From Streptomyces chryseus (lineage in GTDB: Bacteria > Actinomycetota > Actinomycetes > Streptomycetales > Streptomycetaceae), in contig NZ_BMVO01000003.1 in NCBI RefSeq assembly GCF_014650755.1, positions 372,001 to 436,000 of the forward strand: a stretch of DNA of 64,000 nt, read 5' to 3'. Both the position numbers and the translations under genes were made by a program. The notes under the pieces are model-generated. The model saw nothing but the letters and a program-made list of their open reading frames with translations, searched no databases and was not told the DNA's origin. Shown piece by piece: positions 10,237 to 20,413 of this stretch. Position 1 is the stretch's first letter. Each line of letters begins with the position of its first letter.

Positions 10237-10809
10237 ATGGCACCTCTTCCCGGGGGAGAACCCCGGCCCCCCGCCGTTGTGATCGCACCGGTCGATCTCG
10301 CCGCGCGCGTGGACGAGGCGCTCGCCGTGCAGGCCCTCGCCTTCGGCCTCACCGACGACGAGATCGGGGTACGCCGGCACATCGTGCTGCGGCACCTGCT
10401 GAACCCCGGCGCGCGGGCCCTCGGCGCCACGACGCCCGACGGCCGGCTCGTCGGCTTCGTCTACGGGATGCCCAACAGCCGTACGCACTGGTGGTCCACG
10501 GTCGTCGAGCCGTACCTGCGCCGGGCCGGCAACGACGGGTGGCTCGACAACTCCTTCGTGATCACCGAACTGCACGTCGCCCCCGCCCACCAGGCACGCG
10601 GCATCGGCCGCGAGCTCATCACCACCCTGACCGACGCCGCGCAGGAGCCCCGCTCGATCCTCTCCGCGATCGACACCGAGAGCCCGGCCCGCGGCCTCTA
10701 CCGGGAGCTGGGGTACCTCGACCTCGCCTGCCAGGTGCACTTCCCGAGCGCTCCCAGACCGTACGCCGTCATGGGCGCGCCCCTCCCGCTGCGCCGTCAC
10801 GCCCCGTAA
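10237..10809 (+). CDS. GNAT-family N-acetyltransferase
   Basis: 190 residues with a single GNAT fold. The coenzyme-A loop reads VAPAHQARGIGRELI (R/Q-x-x-G-x-G/A type) and the late segment SPARGLYRELGYLDL is the standard C-terminal strand-helix. ATG at 10237 was chosen because upstream in-frame sequence overlaps the preceding GNAT coding region in another frame. It is not obviously a duplicate of its neighbour: it lacks the DUF4081 domain and the loop differs. Substrate unknown. proS follows after about 70 bases. Confidence 0.85.
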   Translation: MAPLPGGEPRPPAVVIAPVDLAARVDEALAVQALAFGLTDDEIGVRRHIVLRHLLNPGARALGATTPDGRLVGFVYGMPNSRTHWWSTVVEPYLRRAGNDGWLDNSFVITELHVAPAHQARGIGRELITTLTDAAQEPRSILSAIDTESPARGLYRELGYLDLACQVHFPSAPRPYAVMGAPLPLRRHAP

Positions 10810-10878
10810 CGGATTTCCCGTGTCTGTGCCGCCCGGCTAACCTCCTAGCCATCACACTTTTCTTCGCAGGAGTTCACC

Positions 10879-12585
10879 ATGGCCCAGGTCCAGCGCATGT
10901 CCCGTCTGATGGTCAAGACACTGCGTGACGACCCGGCGGACGCCGAGACGCTCAGCCACAAGCTGCTGGTGCGCGCCGGGTACGTCCGCCGGAACGCGGC
11001 GGGGATCTGGACCTGGCTCCCGCTGGGCAAGAAGGTCCTCGAGAACATCACCCGCGTCGTGCGCGAGGAGATGGACGAGATCGGCGCCCAGGAGGTGCTG
11101 CTCCCCGCGCTCCTGCCCAAGGACGCGTACGAGGCGAGCGGCCGCTGGGAGGAGTACGGCGACCTGCTGTTCCGCCTCAAGGACCGCAAGGGCGCCGACT
11201 ACCTGCTCGGACCGACGCACGAAGAGATCTTCACGCAGACGGTCAAGGACCAGTGCACGTCCTACAAGGACCTGCCGGTGATGCTCTACCAGATCCAGAC
11301 GAAGTACCGCGACGAGGCGCGTCCGCGCTCCGGCGTGCTGCGTGGCCGTGAGTTCCAGATGAAGGACTCGTACTCCTTCGACACGACCGACGAGGGCCTG
11401 GCAGAGTCCTACGCGCTGCACCGCGCCGCGTACCAGAAGATCTTCGCGCGCCTGGGCCTCGACTTCCGCATCGTCTCCGCCGTGTCCGGCGCGATGGGCG
11501 GCTCGGCGTCCGAGGAGTTCCTGGCCCCGGCCGCGGCCGGCGAGGACACCTTCGTGGACTGCCCGGCGTGCGACTACGCCGCCAACACGGAGGCCGTCAC
11601 CTTCAGCGCCGAGGCCGTCGCCGCCGCGTACGACGGCTCGGAGCACGGCCCGGTCGTCGAGCTGGACACCCCCGACACCCCGACGATCGAGACCCTCGCG
11701 CAGCACCTGGGCGTACCGGCTTCGGCGACGCTCAAGAACCTGCTGGTGAAGGTCGACGGCGAGATCGTCGCCGTCGGCGTCCCCGGCGACCGCGAGGTCG
11801 ACCTGGGCAAGCTCGGCGAGCACCTGGCGCCCGCCGTGGTCGAGCTGGTCACGGCCGAGGACTTCGTGGGCCGCCCCGACCTGGTACGCGGTTACGTCGG
11901 CCCGCAGGGTCTGGAGAAGGTCCGCTACGTCGCCGACCCGCGCGTCGCCGCCGGCACGGCCTGGATCACCGGCGCCAACAAGCCCGGCAAGCACGCCAAG
12001 AACGTCGTGGCGGGCCGCGACTTCGAGGTCGACGACTACCTGGACGTCGTGGTCGTCGAAGAGGGCGACCCCTGCCCCAAGTGCGGCACCGGCCTCAAGC
12101 TGGACCGCGCGATCGAGATCGGCCACATCTTCCAGCTCGGCCGCAAGTACGCCGACACCTTCCAGCTCGACGTGCTCGGCCAGCAGGGCAAGCCGGTCCG
12201 CGTGACCATGGGCTCGTACGGCATCGGCGTCTCGCGCGCCGTGGCCGCGCTCGCCGAGCAGTCCGCCGACGACAAGGGCCTGTGCTGGCCCGCCGAGATC
12301 GCCCCGGCCGACGTGCACGTCGTCGCGGCGGGCAAGGCGCTCCAGACCGAGCTGGCCGTCGAGGTCGCGGACAAGCTGGGCGCGGCCGGTCTGCGGGTGC
12401 TGGTGGACGAGCGTCCGGGCGTCTCGCCGGGCGTGAAGTTCACGGACGCCGAGCTCATCGGCGTACCGAAGATCCTGGTGGCGGGCCGCCGCAGCGCCGA
12501 GGGCGTCGTGGAGCTCAAGGACCGCCGCACCGGCGAGCGCGAGGAGCTGACGGTCGACGAGGCGATCGCCCGCCTGACGGCCTGA
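10879..12585 (+). CDS. proS: Prolyl-tRNA synthetase, bacterial type with editing insertion
   Basis: Class II synthetase charging tRNA-Pro. 568 residues: motif 1 region ([16 protein letters not shown]), motif 2 ([19 protein letters not shown]), a large insertion (about 225-380) of the YbaK-like INS editing domain that removes Ala-tRNA-Pro, motif 3 ([15 protein letters not shown]) and the anticodon-binding domain at the C-terminus. A CPKCG pair after the insertion is common in this type. ATG at 10879 sits seven bases after CAGGAG. Essential housekeeping gene. Confidence 0.97.
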   Translation: MAQVQRMSRLMVKTLRDDPADAETLSHKLLVRAGYVRRNAAGIWTWLPLGKKVLENITRVVREEMDEIGAQEVLLPALLPKDAYEASGRWEEYGDLLFRLKDRKGADYLLGPTHEEIFTQTVKDQCTSYKDLPVMLYQIQTKYRDEARPRSGVLRGREFQMKDSYSFDTTDEGLAESYALHRAAYQKIFARLGLDFRIVSAVSGAMGGSASEEFLAPAAAGEDTFVDCPACDYAANTEAVTFSAEAVAAAYDGSEHGPVVELDTPDTPTIETLAQHLGVPASATLKNLLVKVDGEIVAVGVPGDREVDLGKLGEHLAPAVVELVTAEDFVGRPDLVRGYVGPQGLEKVRYVADPRVAAGTAWITGANKPGKHAKNVVAGRDFEVDDYLDVVVVEEGDPCPKCGTGLKLDRAIEIGHIFQLGRKYADTFQLDVLGQQGKPVRVTMGSYGIGVSRAVAALAEQSADDKGLCWPAEIAPADVHVVAAGKALQTELAVEVADKLGAAGLRVLVDERPGVSPGVKFTDAELIGVPKILVAGRRSAEGVVELKDRRTGEREELTVDEAIARLTA

Positions 12586-12601
12586 CGGCCGCCGGCACAC
12601 A

Positions 12602-12640
12602 CCACGAGGGCCCCGCGCGATCCGCGCGGGGCCCTCGTGG
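12602..12640. terminator. Long bidirectional hairpin between proS and the APH-fold gene
   Basis: CCACGAGGGCCCCGCGCG (12602-12619) pairs over 18 bp with 12623-12640, leaving a three-base loop. It separates converging transcripts. Confidence 0.88.
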
Positions 12641-12677
12641 CGTATGCGGTGCCGGCGTCGGGCACCCGGTGGCCCGG

Positions 12678-13571
12678 CTACAGCCAGCCGGCGAACTCCA
12701 GGAGGAGCTCCGCGTCCTGGTGGCGGCCGGCCGCTCGCGCCCGTACGCCCGACTCCACCGCGCGGAACAGCGTCCAGCCGTGCAGCCTGGCCCGGTCGAC
12801 GTCCAGGGAGTCGGCGAGCTTGTTCACCCGGCGGCGGGCGGCGGACGCGCCCGCCGCCGTCGCGACGAGATCCTCGACGCGGTCGCGCACCAGCCGGGCC
12901 AGGTCGTACGCCCGCTCGCCGACCAGCGGCTCGGGGCCGACGGCCAGCCACGGCGCCCGGTCGCCGGCGAGTACCTTGCCCTGCCGGAAGTTGCCGTGCA
13001 GCAGCAGGAGTTCGTCCGCGGACGCGGTGAGCTCGTCGCGGGCCGCGAGGGCCGCCTCGACCAGCGGGGCCTGCGCCGGGTCGGCCGCGCGCATCGCCAC
13101 CGCCTGGCGGGCCGTGCGCTCGGCGACCGTCTCGAAGGGGTGCTCCGGGGGCGGCTCGATCCACAGCCGCCGTACGATCCCGGCCGCCTCCAGAAGCGCC
13201 TTGGCCTCCGGCAGGGAACGCAGGGAGACCTCCGAGTGCAGGCGTTCCAGGAGGAGTTCACCGCTCGCCGCGTCCCCGTCGAGCAGCTGGACCGCCCCCC
13301 AGCCGGCCCAGTGCGCGAGCGCCGCGCGCTCCGCGGCGGGCCCGGCCGCCTCCGGGGCGATCTTGAGCGCGGCGGGCGCGCCGTCCTGCTGCCGCACGAG
13401 GACGACCAGGCTGCTCCTGCCACCGGGGTTCTGCACCCGCTCGACGGCCAGCTTCCCCCGGCTCACGGCCTCTTCGGTCAGCCCCGGCAACTGCCCGAGC
13501 CAGTCGGCGGCCACCTCCGGGTACGCCTCGCCGAGCGCTCGTACGAGACGCTGCGGCGGTTCGAAAAGCAT
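12678..13571 (-). CDS. APH/hydroxyurea-phosphotransferase-fold protein with degenerate active site (predicted pseudokinase)
   Basis: 297 residues with the shape of the APH(6)/hydroxyurea-phosphotransferase family: ALKIAPE with Lys70, LLLERL (107-112), then the catalytic block and a helical C-lobe. The catalytic motifs are changed. The family's HGDLHxxN reads HGNFRQGK (192-199), so the catalytic Asp is Asn194 and the metal-binding Asn is Lys199; the IDPKP metal-binding Asp is Gly212 (AVGPEP). Phosphotransfer is therefore unlikely, and a binding or regulatory role is more plausible, but this is inference. The reading frame is intact with normal codon bias, so the gene is not simply decaying. 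It ends opposite proS and lies 70 bases downstream of the ferritin-like gene. Confidence 0.8.
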   Translation of the reverse strand: MLFEPPQRLVRALGEAYPEVAADWLGQLPGLTEEAVSRGKLAVERVQNPGGRSSLVVLVRQQDGAPAALKIAPEAAGPAAERAALAHWAGWGAVQLLDGDAASGELLLERLHSEVSLRSLPEAKALLEAAGIVRRLWIEPPPEHPFETVAERTARQAVAMRAADPAQAPLVEAALAARDELTASADELLLLHGNFRQGKVLAGDRAPWLAVGPEPLVGERAYDLARLVRDRVEDLVATAAGASAARRRVNKLADSLDVDRARLHGWTLFRAVESGVRARAAGRHQDAELLLEFAGWL

Positions 13572-13641
13572 GCGTGCGGTGTCCCCTCAAAGGCCGGTTC
13601 TCTGGCCGGTCGTGTGCCCGGTCGCAGGGCCGGGCCGAAAC

Positions 13642-14103
13642 TCACTGCTTGCGGCTCACGGCCGGCGTGGTCAGCTCGGCGAGCCCAGGAAAGGCTACGC
13701 CGCGCCCCCGCCAGCGCACCGCCCGCACCGCTGCCTCCCGCAGCGCCCCCGCCGCCTCGCGCCGCAAGGGGCCGCCGGCGGCGCGTACGACGTCGGAGTA
13801 GACCCCGGCCACCCGGTCCTCCAGCTCGGCGGCGAGCCGTACGGCGGCCGCCGCGTCCGGCACCGGGAACGGCAGAGCGTACGCGGCGGCCGCGGCCACC
13901 GGGGTGGCGCCCAGGTCGCGCACGGTCCGCTCCAGGGCGTCACGCCGCGCACGGTGGGCGTCGTACGCCTCCCGCGCCTCGTCCCGGCGCTCGTCGGCGA
14001 CCCGGCCGCCGACGACCCCGTACCCGTACACGGCGGCGTGCTCGGCGGCCAGCGCGGCCTGCACGGCCTCCACCGGCCGCGCGGTCCTCGGCGTGGCGCT
14101 CAC
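13642..14103 (-). CDS. Ferritin-like (DUF4439-type) protein
   Basis: 153 residues, nearly all helical, opening with EAVQAALAAEHAAVYGYGVV, the Glu-x6-Glu-His pattern of the actinobacterial DUF4439 ferritin-like family. The start GTG at 14103 overlaps the previous gene's stop in GTGA, so the two are coupled. Longer open frame upstream only shadows that gene. Family members are annotated by fold; whether this one binds metal is not clear, since only some carboxylates of a di-iron site can be pointed out. Confidence 0.75.
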   Translation of the reverse strand: MSATPRTARPVEAVQAALAAEHAAVYGYGVVGGRVADERRDEAREAYDAHRARRDALERTVRDLGATPVAAAAAYALPFPVPDAAAAVRLAAELEDRVAGVYSDVVRAAGGPLRREAAGALREAAVRAVRWRGRGVAFPGLAELTTPAVSRKQ

Positions 14104-14618
14104 CCGTCGCTCCCTTCGGTCAGCAGATACACATGGGCGGCGCCGGCCGCGGCGACCGACGCCAGCAGCCGCGCCAGCTCCGGCGGCGCGTCGAGCAGCG
14201 CCGCGGTGTGCGCGTCGGCGCCGCGCCGCTCCTCGGCGGCCAGCGCCTTGAGCGCGTCCCGGCGCTCCGCGGCGACGGCCGGGGCGGCCGGGGGCGCGGC
14301 GGCGCGGAGGGCGGCGCCTTCGCCCCGCAACGCGTCCGCCTGCCGGGCCACCGCGTCGCGCAGCGGCTCCAGCCGGCCGGCGGCGGAGGGATGGGCGGCG
14401 ATCACGGCGTCGTAGTGCGCCAGGAGGGCGACCCTGGCCCGCGCGGAGCGCTTCCGCAGCCCCGCCTCGGCCCGCACGGCGGCGGCCGCCGCGTCGGCGG
14501 CGGTGCCCTCCCGGCCGCGCGGAGCCGCGTCCCGCGCGCAGCCGCCGGCCAGCAGCGCGGCGGCCGCGGCCCCGGTCGCCGCGAGCGCACCCCTGCGTGT
14601 GGTTTCCGTGCGCCGCAC
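14100..14618 (-). CDS. Alanine-rich helical lipoprotein
   Basis: 172 residues. The N-terminus MRRTETTRRG is followed by a hydrophobic Ala-rich core and a lipobox LLAGGC with Cys27; twin Arg residues raise Tat export as an option. The mature part is a helical bundle rich in Ala, Glu and Arg without Cys. It is coupled by GTGA to the ferritin-like gene downstream, which suggests a shared function at the membrane, perhaps as a helical-bundle pair. No specific function can be assigned. It is divergent from rimP across 153 bases that should hold both promoters. Confidence 0.72.
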   Translation of the reverse strand: MRRTETTRRGALAATGAAAAALLAGGCARDAAPRGREGTAADAAAAAVRAEAGLRKRSARARVALLAHYDAVIAAHPSAAGRLEPLRDAVARQADALRGEGAALRAAAPPAAPAVAAERRDALKALAAEERRGADAHTAALLDAPPELARLLASVAAAGAAHVYLLTEGSDG

Positions 14619-14771
14619 TGTGTCTCCCTCGGGCCGCTGCGGTGATCACCGCAGGCGAGCGTACCCGCGGCTCCCCGGCAGGCGGACGGCAACACCCCTC
14701 GGGACCGGATACCCTTTGATCTGACACGCGACGATCCACACAACAGCACACGCGGCCGAGGAGTCACCCGG

Positions 14772-15269
14772 ATGAGCACCACCCAGAGCGACAGGCTGCG
14801 CGCACTCCTGGAACCACTGGTCAGCGCGGAGGGTCTCGATCTGGAGGACATCGAGGTGTCCCGGGCCGGCAGGCGCCGCCAGCTGAGGATCGTCGTCGAC
14901 TCCGACGAAGGCGTGGAACTCGACGCCTGCGCCGAGCTGAGCCGCTCCATCTCCGAGAAGCTCGACGAGACGGACGCGATGGGCGAGGGCGAGTACGTCC
15001 TCGAAGTCAGCTCCCCGGGCGCCGACCGCCCGCTGTCGGAGCACCGCCACTACGTCCGGGCCACCGGCCGCCTCGCCAAGCTGACGCTGAACGACGGCGA
15101 CGAGCTGGTCGCGCGCATTCTCACCGTGGACGACGAGGGCCTGGACCTCGAGGTGCCGGGCGTGAAGGGCCGCAAGCCCACCGCCCGCCGCGTCGCCTTC
15201 GCGGACATCGCCAAGGCGCGGGTGGAGATCGAGTTCAACCGCAAGGACAAGAAGGAAGAGGAGGCGTAG
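14772..15269 (+). CDS. rimP: Ribosome maturation factor RimP
   Basis: 30S-subunit maturation factor, first gene of the rimP-nusA-infB operon. 165 residues: the N-terminal alpha/beta domain ([20 protein letters not shown]) and the Sm-like C-terminal domain from about residue 90. The motif [10 protein letters not shown] is the family signature. ATG at 14772 follows GAGGAG. Two bases separate its stop from nusA. Confidence 0.95.
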   Translation: MSTTQSDRLRALLEPLVSAEGLDLEDIEVSRAGRRRQLRIVVDSDEGVELDACAELSRSISEKLDETDAMGEGEYVLEVSSPGADRPLSEHRHYVRATGRLAKLTLNDGDELVARILTVDDEGLDLEVPGVKGRKPTARRVAFADIAKARVEIEFNRKDKKEEEA

Positions 15270-15271
15270 CC

Positions 15272-16276
15272 ATGGACATCGACGTAAAGCTCCTGAAGGG
15301 CTTGGCGAAAGAAAAGGAGATCTCCTTCGACCTGATGGTCGAGGCGATCGAATCGGCCCTCCTCATCGCGTACCACCGCACCGAGGGCAGCCACCGCCGC
15401 GCGCGCGTGGAACTCAGCCGCGAGACCGGCCATGTGACGGTCTGGGCGAAGGAGGACCCGGCCGACCTCGAAGAGGGCCAGGAGCCCAAGGAGTTCGACG
15501 ACACCCCGTCCGACTTCGGGCGGATCGCGGCCAGTACCGCCAAGCAGGTCATCCTCCAGCGTCTGCGCGACGCCGAGGACGACCGGACCTTCGGCGAGTA
15601 CGCGGGCCACGAGGGCGATGTCGTCACCGGCGTCGTCCAGCAGGGCAGGGACCCCAAGAACGTCCTGGTCGACATCGGCAAGCTGGAAGCCATCCTGCCG
15701 GTGCAGGAGCAGGTGCCCGGCGAGGAGTACACGCACGGCCTGCGTCTGCGGTCGTACGTCGTCCGGGTGGCCAAGGGCATGCGCGGTCCCTCCGTGACGC
15801 TTTCCCGCACCCACCCGAACCTGGTGAAGAAGCTCTTCGCCCTGGAGGTCCCGGAGATCGCCGACGGCTCGGTCGTCATCGAGGCCATCGCCCGCGAGGC
15901 CGGCCACCGCTCCAAGATCGCCGTGCGCTCGACCCGCTCGGGTCTGAATCCCAAGGGTGCCTGCATCGGCCCGATGGGCGGCCGCGTGCGCAATGTCATG
16001 GCGGAGCTGCACGGCGAGAAGATCGACATCGTGGACTGGTCGGACGACCCGGCCGAGATGGTCGCCAACGCCCTGTCGCCCGCGCGCGTCAGCAAGGTCG
16101 AGGTCGTGGACATGGCGGCCCGGTCCGCCCGGGTCACCGTTCCGGACTACCAGCTGTCGCTGGCCATCGGCAAGGAGGGCCAGAATGCCCGCCTCGCCGC
16201 GCGCCTGACCGGTTGGCGCATCGACATCCGTTCCGACACCGAGCAGCCCGACGGCGAGTCCTCCCACCAGGACTGA
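15272..16276 (+). CDS. nusA: Transcription termination/antitermination factor NusA
   Basis: 334 residues, the short actinobacterial form without the proteobacterial acidic repeats: N-terminal RNA-polymerase-binding domain (1-110), S1 domain (about 113-190), then two KH domains with [19 protein letters not shown] (first) and [19 protein letters not shown] (second). Binds RNA polymerase and nascent RNA to control pausing and termination. ATG at 15272 lies two bases after the rimP stop with an AGGAGG-type site inside the rimP end. Co-transcribed with ylxR and infB. Confidence 0.96.
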   Translation: MDIDVKLLKGLAKEKEISFDLMVEAIESALLIAYHRTEGSHRRARVELSRETGHVTVWAKEDPADLEEGQEPKEFDDTPSDFGRIAASTAKQVILQRLRDAEDDRTFGEYAGHEGDVVTGVVQQGRDPKNVLVDIGKLEAILPVQEQVPGEEYTHGLRLRSYVVRVAKGMRGPSVTLSRTHPNLVKKLFALEVPEIADGSVVIEAIAREAGHRSKIAVRSTRSGLNPKGACIGPMGGRVRNVMAELHGEKIDIVDWSDDPAEMVANALSPARVSKVEVVDMAARSARVTVPDYQLSLAIGKEGQNARLAARLTGWRIDIRSDTEQPDGESSHQD

Positions 16277-16351
16277 GGCCGGTTTTACGACAACAACCGT
16301 TCGATTTTTGCCCCCATGGGGTGAGGTCGCCGCGGGGAGGTAGACTTAATA

Positions 16352-16636
16352 GTGTCTGGCCGGACGCATGCCCGCGTGTGCCCTGAGCGAACCTGTGTGG
16401 GATGCCGGGAGCGAGCGGCCAAGCGCGAACTGCTGCGCATCGTGGAGATCGAGGGTGAATGTGTCCCCGATCCTCGCGGTACGCTGCCCGGCCGGGGTGC
16501 GTACATTCACCCCGCCCCTGCGTGTCTCGCCCTGGCGGTCCGCCGCCGGGCGTTTCCCCGGGCCTTTCGGGGCCGGGCACCGCTCGACACAACGGCACTG
16601 AGCCGGTTTGTCGAGCAGGCAACAGCAACACCGTAA
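16352..16636 (+). CDS. ylxR: YlxR-family (DUF448) RNA-binding protein
   Basis: 94 residues, GTG start behind GGGGAGG. Contains the family signature RTCVGCRERAAKRELLRI and the C-terminal LPGRGAYIHP with a basic helix. Family structures show an RNA-binding fold; members lie between nusA and infB across Gram-positive bacteria and have been linked to RNase P and to regulation. Position in this operon supports the call. Confidence 0.93.
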   Translation: MSGRTHARVCPERTCVGCRERAAKRELLRIVEIEGECVPDPRGTLPGRGAYIHPAPACLALAVRRRAFPRAFRGRAPLDTTALSRFVEQATATP

Positions 16637-16783
16637 GAAGAGAACGGCACGGATAACCGTGCGGTCAGGTACCTCGCGAGTTGGAAGTAGGTCGAGATTG
16701 CGATGAGCACTCGATGAGTACGCGATGAGTACGCCCATGAAGTAGCGACGGTCCGGCGGTAACCCGGACCTCAAAGGAGCGAA
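16637..16783 (+). promoter_or_regulatory. Structured infB leader with tandem repeats and a hairpin just before the SD
   Basis: The 147-base spacer holds three features: a small hairpin GCACGG-ATAA-CCGTGC (16647-16662), three near-copies of GATGAGYAC between 16701 and 16733, and the hairpin GGTCCGG (16750-16756)/CCGGACC (16764-16770), which ends a few bases before the AAAGGAG ribosome-binding site. The position suggests control of infB translation or an internal processing site; this is inference from structure alone. Confidence 0.45.
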
Positions 16784-19700
16784 GTGGCAAAGGTCCGGGT
16801 TTACGAACTCGCCAAGGAGTTCGGTGTGGAGAGCAAGGTCGTCATGGCCAAGCTCCAAGAACTTGGCGAATTCGTCCGTTCGGCGTCCTCGACGATCGAG
16901 GCGCCGGTTGTACGCAAACTGACTGACGCACTGCAGGGTCCCGGCGGCAACGCCGGCAAGTCCGCAGCAAAGCCGGGCGCGCCGCGTAAGGCGACGCCCG
17001 CGAAGCCGTCTCCGGCGGCCCCCTCGTCCGCGCCCTCCCCGGCGCAGGCAGCACGTCCCGGCGCCCCCAAGCCCGGCGCACCGGCCCCCAAGCCGGCCGC
17101 GGCCGAGGCCCCGGCCGCCCCCCAGACGGGAACGGCGCCGTCCGGTGCCCCGCGTCCGGGTCCCAAGCCCGCGCCCCGGCCCGCCCCGGCGGCCCCGGTG
17201 CCCGCGGCTGAGTTCTCCGCGCCCGAGCCGGCCCAGCAGGCTCCGGCTGCCCCCGCGCAGCCCCAGCAGGCCCCGCGTCCCGCGGGCGCCACGCCGGGTC
17301 CGCGGCCCGCTCGCCCGGCCCCGGCCGGCCAGCGTGACGCCGGTCAGCGTGACGGCGGCCAGCGCGACGACCGCCGTGGTGGCGAGCGTCCCGCCCGCCC
17401 CGGTGGCCAGCAGGCCCCCCGTCCCGGCGGCGCCCGTCCCGCGGGTCCCCGTCCGGGCAACAACCCGTTCACCTCCGGTGGCTCCACCGGCATGGCGCGT
17501 CCGCAGACGCCCCGTCCGGGTGGCGCCCCGCGTCCCGGCGGTGCCGGCGCCCCCGGTGGTGCCCCGCGTCCGCAGGGTGCTCCCGGCGGCGCTCCGCGTC
17601 CGCAGGGCCAGGGTGGCGGCGCTCGTCCCACCCCCGGTGGCATGCCCCGTCCGCAGGGCGGCGCCCCGCGGCCGGGTGGTGCTCCGGGCGGTAACCGTCC
17701 GAACCCCGGCATGATGCCGCAGCGTCCTGCTGCCAGTCCCCGTCCCGGTGGCGGTCCTGGCGGCGGTGGCCGTGGCCCCGGCGGCCCCGGTGGCCGTCCG
17801 GCAGGCGGCGGCGGTCGTCCCGGTGGCGGCGGCTTCGCCGGCCGTCCGGCCGGTCCCGGCGGTGGCGGCGGCGGCTTCGCCGGCCGTCCCGGTGGTCCCG
17901 GTGGCGGTGGCGGCGCGGGCCGTCCCGGTGGCGGCGGCGGCTTCGGCGGTCGTCCCGGCTTCGGTGGCCGTCCCGGCGGCCCCGGTGCCCGTGGTGGCAC
18001 GCAGGGTGCGTTCGGCCGTCCCGGCGGCCCGGCGCGTCGCGGTCGTAAGTCGAAGAGGCAGAGGCGCCAGGAGTACGAGGCCATGCAGGCCCCGTCCGTG
18101 GGCGGCGTGATGCTGCCTCGCGGCAACGGACAGACCGTCCGCCTGTCGCGCGGTGCCTCGCTCACCGACTTCGCCGAGAAGATCAACGCCAACCCGGCGT
18201 CGCTCGTCGGCGTGATGATGAACCTCGGCGAGATGGTCACTGCCACGCAGTCCGTCTCCGACGAGACGCTCAAGCTCCTCGCCGAAGAGATGAACTTCAT
18301 CCTGGAGATCGTCAGCCCGGAGGAGGAGGACCGCGAGCTCCTCGAGTCGTTCTCCATCGAGTTCGGCGAGGACGAGGGCGGCGAGGACATGCTCGTCTCC
18401 CGTCCGCCGGTCGTGACCGTCATGGGTCACGTCGACCACGGTAAGACCCGCCTCCTCGACGCGATCCGCAAGACGAACGTCGTCGCGGGCGAGGCCGGTG
18501 GCATCACGCAGCACATCGGTGCGTACCAGGTCGCCACCGAGGTCAACGGTGAAGAGCGCGCCATCACCTTCATCGACACCCCCGGTCACGAGGCGTTCAC
18601 CGCCATGCGTGCCCGTGGTGCGAAGTCCACCGACATCGCGATCCTCGTGGTCGCGGCGAACGACGGTGTGATGCCGCAGACGATCGAGGCGCTGAACCAC
18701 GCCAAGGCGGCCGGTGTGCCGATCGTGGTCGCGGTCAACAAGATCGACGTCGAGGGTGCCGACCCGACCAAGGTGCGCGGTCAGCTCACCGAGTTCGGTC
18801 TGGTGGCCGAGGAGTACGGCGGCGACACGATGTTCGTCGACATCTCCGCGCGCCAGGGTCTCCACATCGAGCAGCTGCTCGAAGCCGTGATCCTCACCGC
18901 CGACGCGTCGCTCGACCTCCGGGCGAACGCCGAGATGGACGCGCAGGGCATCGCGATCGAGGCCCACCTCGACAAGGGCCGCGGCGCCGTCGCCACCGTG
19001 CTCGTCCAGCGCGGAACGCTCCGCGTCGGTGACACGATGGTCGCCGGTGACGCGTACGGCCGAGTCCGCGCCATGCTCGACGACAACGGCAACAACGTCG
19101 AGGAAGCGGGTCCGTCGACCCCCGTCCTGGTCCTGGGTCTCACCAACGTCCCCGGCGCCGGCGACAACTTCCTGGTCGTCGACGAGGACCGTACGGCCCG
19201 CCAGATCGCCGAGAAGCGTGCTGCGCGTGAGCGCAACGCCGCCTTCGCCAAGCGCACCCGCCGGGTGTCCCTCGAGGACCTCGACAAGGTGCTCAAGGCC
19301 GGTCTGGTCCAGGACCTCAACATCATCATCAAGGGCGACGCGTCCGGTTCGGTGGAGGCTCTCGAGTCCTCGCTGCTCCAGCTCGACGTCGGTGAAGAGG
19401 TGGAGATCCGGGTCCTGCACCGCGGTGTGGGTGCGGTCACCGAGTCCGACATCGACCTGGCGATGGGCTCCGACGCCATCGTCATCGGCTTCAACGTCCG
19501 AGCTGCCGGCCGCGCCGCGCAGATGGCGGACCGCGAGGGCGTCGACGTCCGGTACTACTCGGTCATCTACCAGGCGATCGAAGAGATCGAAGCGGCCCTC
19601 AAGGGCATGCTCAAGCCGGAGTACGAAGAGGTCGAGCTCGGCACGGCGGAGATCCGCGAGATCTTCCGCTCGTCCAAGCTGGGCAACATCGCCGGTGTTC

Positions 19701-19924
19701 TCGTCCGCTCCGGAGAGGTCAAGCGCAACACCAAGGCGCGCCTCATCCGCGACGGCAAGGTCATCGCCGAGGACCTCAACATCCAGGGTCTGCGCCGCTT
19801 CAAGGACGACGTCACCGAGATCCGCGAAGGCTTCGAGGGCGGTATCAACCTCGGAAACTTCAACGACATCAAGATCGACGACGTCATCGCGACGTACGAG
19901 ATGCGCGAGAAGCCGCGCGGCTGA
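16784..19924 (+). CDS. infB: Translation initiation factor IF-2
   Basis: GTPase bringing fMet-tRNA to the 30S subunit and promoting subunit joining. 1046 residues: first IF2_N domain (1-55), a very long Pro/Gly/Arg/Ala-rich linker (about 60-420), second IF2_N domain (about 445-500), G domain with GHVDHGKT (548-555), DTPGHEAF and NKID, then domains II, III and IV with the C-terminal fMet-tRNA-binding barrel. The linker makes it longer than the roughly 890-residue E. coli protein; such linkers are usual in streptomycetes. GTG start at 16784 behind AAAGGAG. Confidence 0.98.
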   Translation: MAKVRVYELAKEFGVESKVVMAKLQELGEFVRSASSTIEAPVVRKLTDALQGPGGNAGKSAAKPGAPRKATPAKPSPAAPSSAPSPAQAARPGAPKPGAPAPKPAAAEAPAAPQTGTAPSGAPRPGPKPAPRPAPAAPVPAAEFSAPEPAQQAPAAPAQPQQAPRPAGATPGPRPARPAPAGQRDAGQRDGGQRDDRRGGERPARPGGQQAPRPGGARPAGPRPGNNPFTSGGSTGMARPQTPRPGGAPRPGGAGAPGGAPRPQGAPGGAPRPQGQGGGARPTPGGMPRPQGGAPRPGGAPGGNRPNPGMMPQRPAASPRPGGGPGGGGRGPGGPGGRPAGGGGRPGGGGFAGRPAGPGGGGGGFAGRPGGPGGGGGAGRPGGGGGFGGRPGFGGRPGGPGARGGTQGAFGRPGGPARRGRKSKRQRRQEYEAMQAPSVGGVMLPRGNGQTVRLSRGASLTDFAEKINANPASLVGVMMNLGEMVTATQSVSDETLKLLAEEMNFILEIVSPEEEDRELLESFSIEFGEDEGGEDMLVSRPPVVTVMGHVDHGKTRLLDAIRKTNVVAGEAGGITQHIGAYQVATEVNGEERAITFIDTPGHEAFTAMRARGAKSTDIAILVVAANDGVMPQTIEALNHAKAAGVPIVVAVNKIDVEGADPTKVRGQLTEFGLVAEEYGGDTMFVDISARQGLHIEQLLEAVILTADASLDLRANAEMDAQGIAIEAHLDKGRGAVATVLVQRGTLRVGDTMVAGDAYGRVRAMLDDNGNNVEEAGPSTPVLVLGLTNVPGAGDNFLVVDEDRTARQIAEKRAARERNAAFAKRTRRVSLEDLDKVLKAGLVQDLNIIIKGDASGSVEALESSLLQLDVGEEVEIRVLHRGVGAVTESDIDLAMGSDAIVIGFNVRAAGRAAQMADREGVDVRYYSVIYQAIEEIEAALKGMLKPEYEEVELGTAEIREIFRSSKLGNIAGVLVRSGEVKRNTKARLIRDGKVIAEDLNIQGLRRFKDDVTEIREGFEGGINLGNFNDIKIDDVIATYEMREKPRG

Positions 19925-19948
19925 GCCGTGTAGCCACGCAGTGCAGTC

Positions 19949-19987
19949 GGGGCCGCTCGGCGGAGATTATTTCCGTCGAGCGGCCCC
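19949..19987 (+). terminator. Hairpin between infB and ylxP
   Basis: GGGGCCGCTCG (19949-19959) pairs with CGAGCGGCCCC (19977-19987); part of the AT-containing interior (GGAGATTATTTCC) can extend the stem. Within the operon it may act as a partial terminator, giving more infB than rbfA-truB transcript; that role is inferred. Confidence 0.6.
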
Positions 19988-20069
19988 GGCCGTTGCGTGT
20001 ACGGTGCTGGTGTCCCTGCCAAGCGGTTGGCGGGGCACGACCCCGAACCGGCGGGACATCCGGACACAC

Positions 20070-20363
20070 ATGTATGTGGGGACACTGTCCTTCGACCTGC
20101 TCCTCGGCGACGTACGGTCGCTGAAGGAGAAACGCTCCGTGGTACGCCCGATCGTCGCCGAACTCCATCGCAAGTTCGCGGTGAGCGTCGCGGAAGTCGG
20201 CGACCAGGATGTCCATCGCAGGGTCGAGATCGGCCTCGCGGTGGTATCAGGGGACACGGGGCACCTGACGGAAGTACTCGACCGGTGCGAGCGCATGGTC
20301 GCCGCCCGGCCCGAGGTGGAACTGCTGTCGGTACGACGGCGGCTCCACGGTGATGAAGACTGA
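20070..20363 (+). CDS. ylxP: YlxP-like DUF503 protein
   Basis: 97 residues, DUF503 family: LSFDLLLGDVRSLKEKRSVV and VSVAEVGDQD are the family marks. Small ferredoxin-like fold. It occupies the usual place between infB and rbfA in Gram-positive operons; family members are suspected to act in ribosome biogenesis or translation, but the biochemical role is not settled. ATG at 20070 was chosen because the family begins with M-Y-V/I-G. Confidence 0.88.
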   Translation: MYVGTLSFDLLLGDVRSLKEKRSVVRPIVAELHRKFAVSVAEVGDQDVHRRVEIGLAVVSGDTGHLTEVLDRCERMVAARPEVELLSVRRRLHGDED

Positions 20364-20413
20364 AGTACTGAAGTACCTGAAGTTCAGCAGCAGCAGAAAG
20401 AGGAGACGGACCG

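Noticed and set aside
16346..19420. Minus-strand frame of 1024 codons opposite infB
   Set aside because: Shadow of the biased infB sequence; Thr/Gly/Arg/Ala-rich with no domain.
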